Origin: Varanus komodoensis
Lineage: Eukaryota > Chordata > Lepidosauria > Squamata > Varanidae
NCBI RefSeq assembly: GCF_004798865.1
Contig: NW_025336495.1
Span: 441,701 to 505,700 of the forward strand
Direction of reading: 5' to 3'
DNA: 64,000 nucleotides
The first letter of the stretch is position 1. Each line of letters opens with the position of its first letter. The notes beneath the pieces were generated by a model. That model made no database searches and was not told where the DNA came from. It saw only the letters and a program-made list of their open reading frames with translations. Positions 62,901-64,000 of the stretch are shown piece after piece. The translations under genes and the position numbers were made by a program.

Positions 62901-63773
62901 GCAGCCTTTGGTCCTTTAAAAAATGCAGATGTGGGACAATTTTGCGGCTAGGTGATTTTAGGCTCTGATGGAGGTCTCCCACACTAGAGGCATTGAAGGT
63001 GCAACAGGACAACCATCTGAGAGAGGTGGTTTAACTGAGAGTCCTGTACTAAGTGGGAGGTTGAACCTTTTGGCCCTTTCCAACTCTAAGATTCTGTCTG
63101 GCCTTCCATATTTTAAAGTGCAATCATACCCTCATAACTACAGGGATAAAATGAAACTTGCTTCTTCTGCCCTGATGCTAAACATGTTTACTGGGGAATA
63201 AGTGTCATTTTATTGTGGAAAAGGATGATACATTTTAAGTTAATAAAATAGAAAGTGCAGTTATAATCATGTGCATGCCACGGCGACCCTGCATCTAAGA
63301 TGCATTTAAAGCTAAGACATAGAGCTGGCAGCAGGCCTGTTTACCTCGGGGGCAGGGGGGAGCCATATTGTTCTGAGCCAAAGGGCTATGCACAGATCCC
63401 ACTGGGCACTGCCAGACGCCTGCATGTGGCTCAGAGGGGCCTGAAGCACTGCCTCACTGTGTCTGCCTGTGCTCTTTCGTGGCAGCTGCGGCTCTGGCTT
63501 GAGTGGCGATTACATTTCCGAGCAGGGGCATTGCTGGGTCGGCCTGGACATCAGCTCTGCAATGCTGGGTGAGTGGATCCTGACCCGTCCGTCTGTCGGA
63601 CTTGAGCCTTCTGGCCTGGGGCTGCCAAGGTCGTACGGGAATTGCATGCTCTCTCTGTCCCCTCTTTTCTGATCAGATGTTGCTGTGGAGAGAGATGTCG
63701 AGGGAGACCTGATGCTCGCAGATATGGGCCAGGGGATCCCCTTCCGGCCGGGAACATTCGATGGCTGTATCAG
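59895..63773 (+). CDS. BUD23: BUD23 (WBSCR22), 18S rRNA (guanine-N7)-methyltransferase, 5' part only
   Basis: BUD23 with TRMT112 transfers methyl from S-adenosylmethionine to N7 of a guanine in 18S rRNA during small-subunit maturation. Exons found: 59895-59942, 60364-60401, 62410-62505, 63486-63568, 63677-63773, in phase for about 120 residues; the rest (human total 281) lies beyond the right edge. The start [16 protein letters not shown] matches human MASRGRRPEHGGPPEL. The SAM motif I reads LLLDVGCGSGLSG (about residues 56-68), motif II ends in GLDIS (80-84), and [15 protein letters not shown] (104-118) carries the next binding loop. No defect is visible. Intron 2 holds a CR1 fragment and an inverted CR1 end. 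The gene is divergent from TBL2, start codons about 1.2 kb apart. Confidence 0.96.
60688..61545 (+). mobile_element. CR1 LINE, 3' part with reverse-transcriptase C-terminus
   Basis: Open frame 60689-61117: [80 protein letters not shown]. These are standard CR1 ORF2 C-terminal blocks. The frame then breaks, resuming as [20 protein letters not shown] and the NGLPREVVE-like end. The 3' untranslated part ends GGGGTCAGACTAGATGGCCC...TTTCTAC. 5'-truncated, not capable of encoding a full protein. Confidence 0.92.
61948..62185 (-). mobile_element. CR1 LINE 3' end, inverted relative to 61,315-61,545
   Basis: Reverse-oriented copy of the CR1 terminal ~235 bases (GGGCCATCTAGTCTGACCCC, GACATGCCCGCCATGTGGAC, GATGGGGCCTCAGCC, CACACCCTCGGGGTCCCGAC on the plus strand). 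It is highly similar to the end of the plus-strand CR1 about 400 bases upstream. Confidence 0.92.
62960..63105 (+). mobile_element. Old CR1-type LINE 3' end
   Basis: GATGGAGGTCTCCCACACTAG, AGGCATTGAAGGTGCAACAG, GACAACCATCTGAGAGAGG and CTTTCCAACTCTAAGATTCTG follow the 3' end of an older CR1 subfamily, in BUD23 intron 3. A short (GAT)n run lies just upstream at about 62,840-62,852. Confidence 0.65.
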
Positions 63774-64000
63774 GTGGGAGCCTGCTGTTGGGCATAATTT
63801 AACAGGGGCTGGTTGTTGGAAGTCTGTTCTGAGAGAAGACTGGGACAGAAGTACTGGGACCCCCGGCTGGGGAACACTGGGAGTCGCAGGGCTTTTATTC
63901 TGTCCAAACATGCATAGAATTGCACCCTCAACCGCAGCTTTTTATGTACGTTTTTTTCCTGCGCTGTTTGTGCTGCTTCTGTGTTATGTATTGCTTTTAT

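Overview
The window is vertebrate nuclear DNA, most likely from a squamate reptile (lizard or snake). All genes are split by GT-AG introns. The repeats combine Bov-B LINEs, tRNA-headed SINEs that look like Sauria SINEs, and CR1 and L2-like LINEs, a mix I know from squamates. The species cannot be named from the sequence. The left ~21 kb is very GC-rich with short introns and many G or C homopolymers. The right third is much more AT-rich and loaded with LINEs and SINEs.

Layout, left to right: (1) about 90-25,000, minus strand: a long HEAT-repeat gene of the MROH (maestro heat-like repeat) family. I could chain 33 exons in phase; its 3' end lies beyond the left edge. A possible first exon sits at 25,921-26,056. 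(2) 27,543-41,572, minus: MKS1, the B9-domain ciliary transition-zone protein, complete, 18 exons, 562 codons. (3) 44,159-48,944, minus: BCL7B, a BAF (SWI/SNF) subunit, complete, 6 exons, 202 codons. (4) 51,732-58,678, minus: TBL2, an ER-anchored WD40 protein, complete, 7 exons, 451 codons. (5) 59,895 to the right edge, plus: BUD23 (WBSCR22), the 18S rRNA guanine-N7 methyltransferase, first five exons only.

BCL7B, TBL2 and BUD23 belong to the human Williams-Beuren region (7q11.23), where MLXIPL, VPS37D and DNAJC30 separate TBL2 from BUD23 and BAZ1B follows BCL7B. Here TBL2 and BUD23 are head to head about 1.2 kb apart with none of those genes between them, and MKS1 (human chromosome 17) follows BCL7B. 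The neighbours do not form one pathway; they are mostly housekeeping genes with CpG-rich starts. I found no new enzymatic or defence system. The points most worth a second look are the MROH gene with a GC-AG intron, the compacted Williams-region order, a CR1 fragment nested in a Bov-B copy with a 7-bp target duplication, an inverted pair of young CR1 ends in a BUD23 intron, and an unexplained protein-like stretch near 20.9 kb.
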